Below, in pieces: positions 5,546-5,749 of a stretch of 5,749 nt of DNA (the first letter of the stretch is position 1; every line of letters starts with the position of its first letter). The DNA is from an uncultured Fretibacterium sp. (GTDB lineage: Bacteria; Synergistota; Synergistia; Synergistales; Aminobacteriaceae). The stretch covers positions 1 through 5,749 of the forward strand of contig CALEPX010000009.1 in the NCBI GenBank assembly GCA_937911045.1. Direction: 5' to 3'. The notes under the pieces were generated by a model that searched no databases, was not told where the DNA came from, and saw only the letters and a program-made list of their open reading frames with translations. Made by a program: the position numbers and the translations under genes.

Positions 5546-5635
5546 GCAAAAGTATTCAGGTACAGTGGCGTGATTGCCGAGAATAAATCTGAATTTTGCG
5601 CAATGTGGCTGCTCTGAGAGATTTATAATCAGAGC
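5546..5635 (+). ncRNA. Candidate structured 5' leader (cis-regulatory RNA?)
   Basis: A long-range helix can form between 5546-5559 (GCAAA, bulged AGT, ATTCAG) and 5589-5599 (CTGAATTTTGC): 11 base pairs with one 3-nt bulge. Nested inside is a small hairpin at 5566-5579 (TGGCG, loop TGAT, TGCCG, with G-U pairs). Downstream, GCTCTGA (5611-5617) pairs with TCAGAGC (5629-5635) around an 11-nt loop. I compared the stretch from memory with lysine, TPP, glycine and SAM riboswitches. It shows faint lysine-like pieces (AGAGAGGGTG, AGTA, GCCGA) but not the full core, so I make no class assignment. The pairings are seen directly; a regulatory role is inferred. Confidence 0.35.
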
Positions 5636-5689
5636 TTCGGATTAGCAACACACGAATTTCAAAATTTACACAAGAAGGGAGCAATAACA

Positions 5690-5749
5690 ATGACCAAGAG
5701 TTTCAAAGCTGCAAAAACGACTTCGGTATTAATCGTAGCGTTGTTCATG
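5690..5749 (+). CDS. Start of an exported protein, possibly the ABC substrate-binding protein (cut by window edge)
   Basis: Twenty codons are visible from ATG 5690 to the right edge, beginning MTKSFKAAKTTSVLIVALFM. A lysine-containing n-region followed by a hydrophobic run is the start of a signal peptide. GGAG (5678-5681) is 8 nt upstream, so the start is well supported. The position after dppBCD, which lack a nearby binding protein, suggests a DppA-like periplasmic peptide-binding protein, but nothing in the visible residues proves this. A separate promoter and long leader would let it be made at a different level from the permeases. Confidence 0.7.
   Translation, partial: MTKSFKAAKTTSVLIVALFM

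Noticed and set aside
5530..5640. Lysine riboswitch
   Set aside because: Only short fragments resemble the class; the full core and the closing helix are not present, and the region is shorter than typical members.

Overview
The window reads as bacterial chromosome carrying a peptide-type ABC importer operon. Frequent TTG starts, strong GGAG-type ribosome binding sites, a DppB/DppC/DppD set and paralogous membrane-anchored Sel1-repeat proteins would suit an anaerobic gut or oral bacterium. I lean weakly towards Synergistota, but this is inference from style and gene content, and no marker gene is present.

Layout. Bases 1-797 (minus strand) hold the N-terminal 265 codons of a secreted protein that I do not recognise; it runs off the left edge. 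It is divergent from the main operon across a 93-bp gap that carries back-to-back -10 elements on a shared palindrome. On the plus strand follow dppB-like (891-1811), dppC-like (1819-2670) and dppD-like (2893-3903) genes, then a membrane-anchored Sel1-repeat protein (3900-4868) whose TTG start overlaps the dppD stop. A second, smaller Sel1 paralogue (4891-5460) is broken by two frame disruptions. Bases 5461-5689 form an intergenic region with an extended -10 promoter, an A/T hairpin near the predicted transcript start, and a long leader that can fold. The first 20 codons of another exported protein (5690 onward) end the window; by context it may be the substrate-binding protein.

The most unusual feature is at the dppC/dppD junction. 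A 106-bp segment, from the last seven sense codons of dppC to codon 24 of dppD, is present three times in exact tandem (2647-2964). The two extra copies create two complete 31-codon mini-genes. Each has the DppD N-terminus joined in frame to the DppC C-terminal LDPRLRK tail and stop, and each is spaced from its neighbours exactly as dppC is from dppD. A ribosome leaving dppC could therefore reinitiate twice on short chimeric ORFs before reaching dppD. The copies differ at five sites with both mini-ORFs intact, so this is not a single read copied three times.

How the genes work together: DppB and DppC would form the membrane channel and DppD an ATPase. The DppF partner usually next to DppD is not here; a Sel1 protein occupies that place. 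DppD must pair with an ATPase encoded elsewhere or with itself. The binding protein may be the partial gene at the right edge, expressed from its own promoter and leader.
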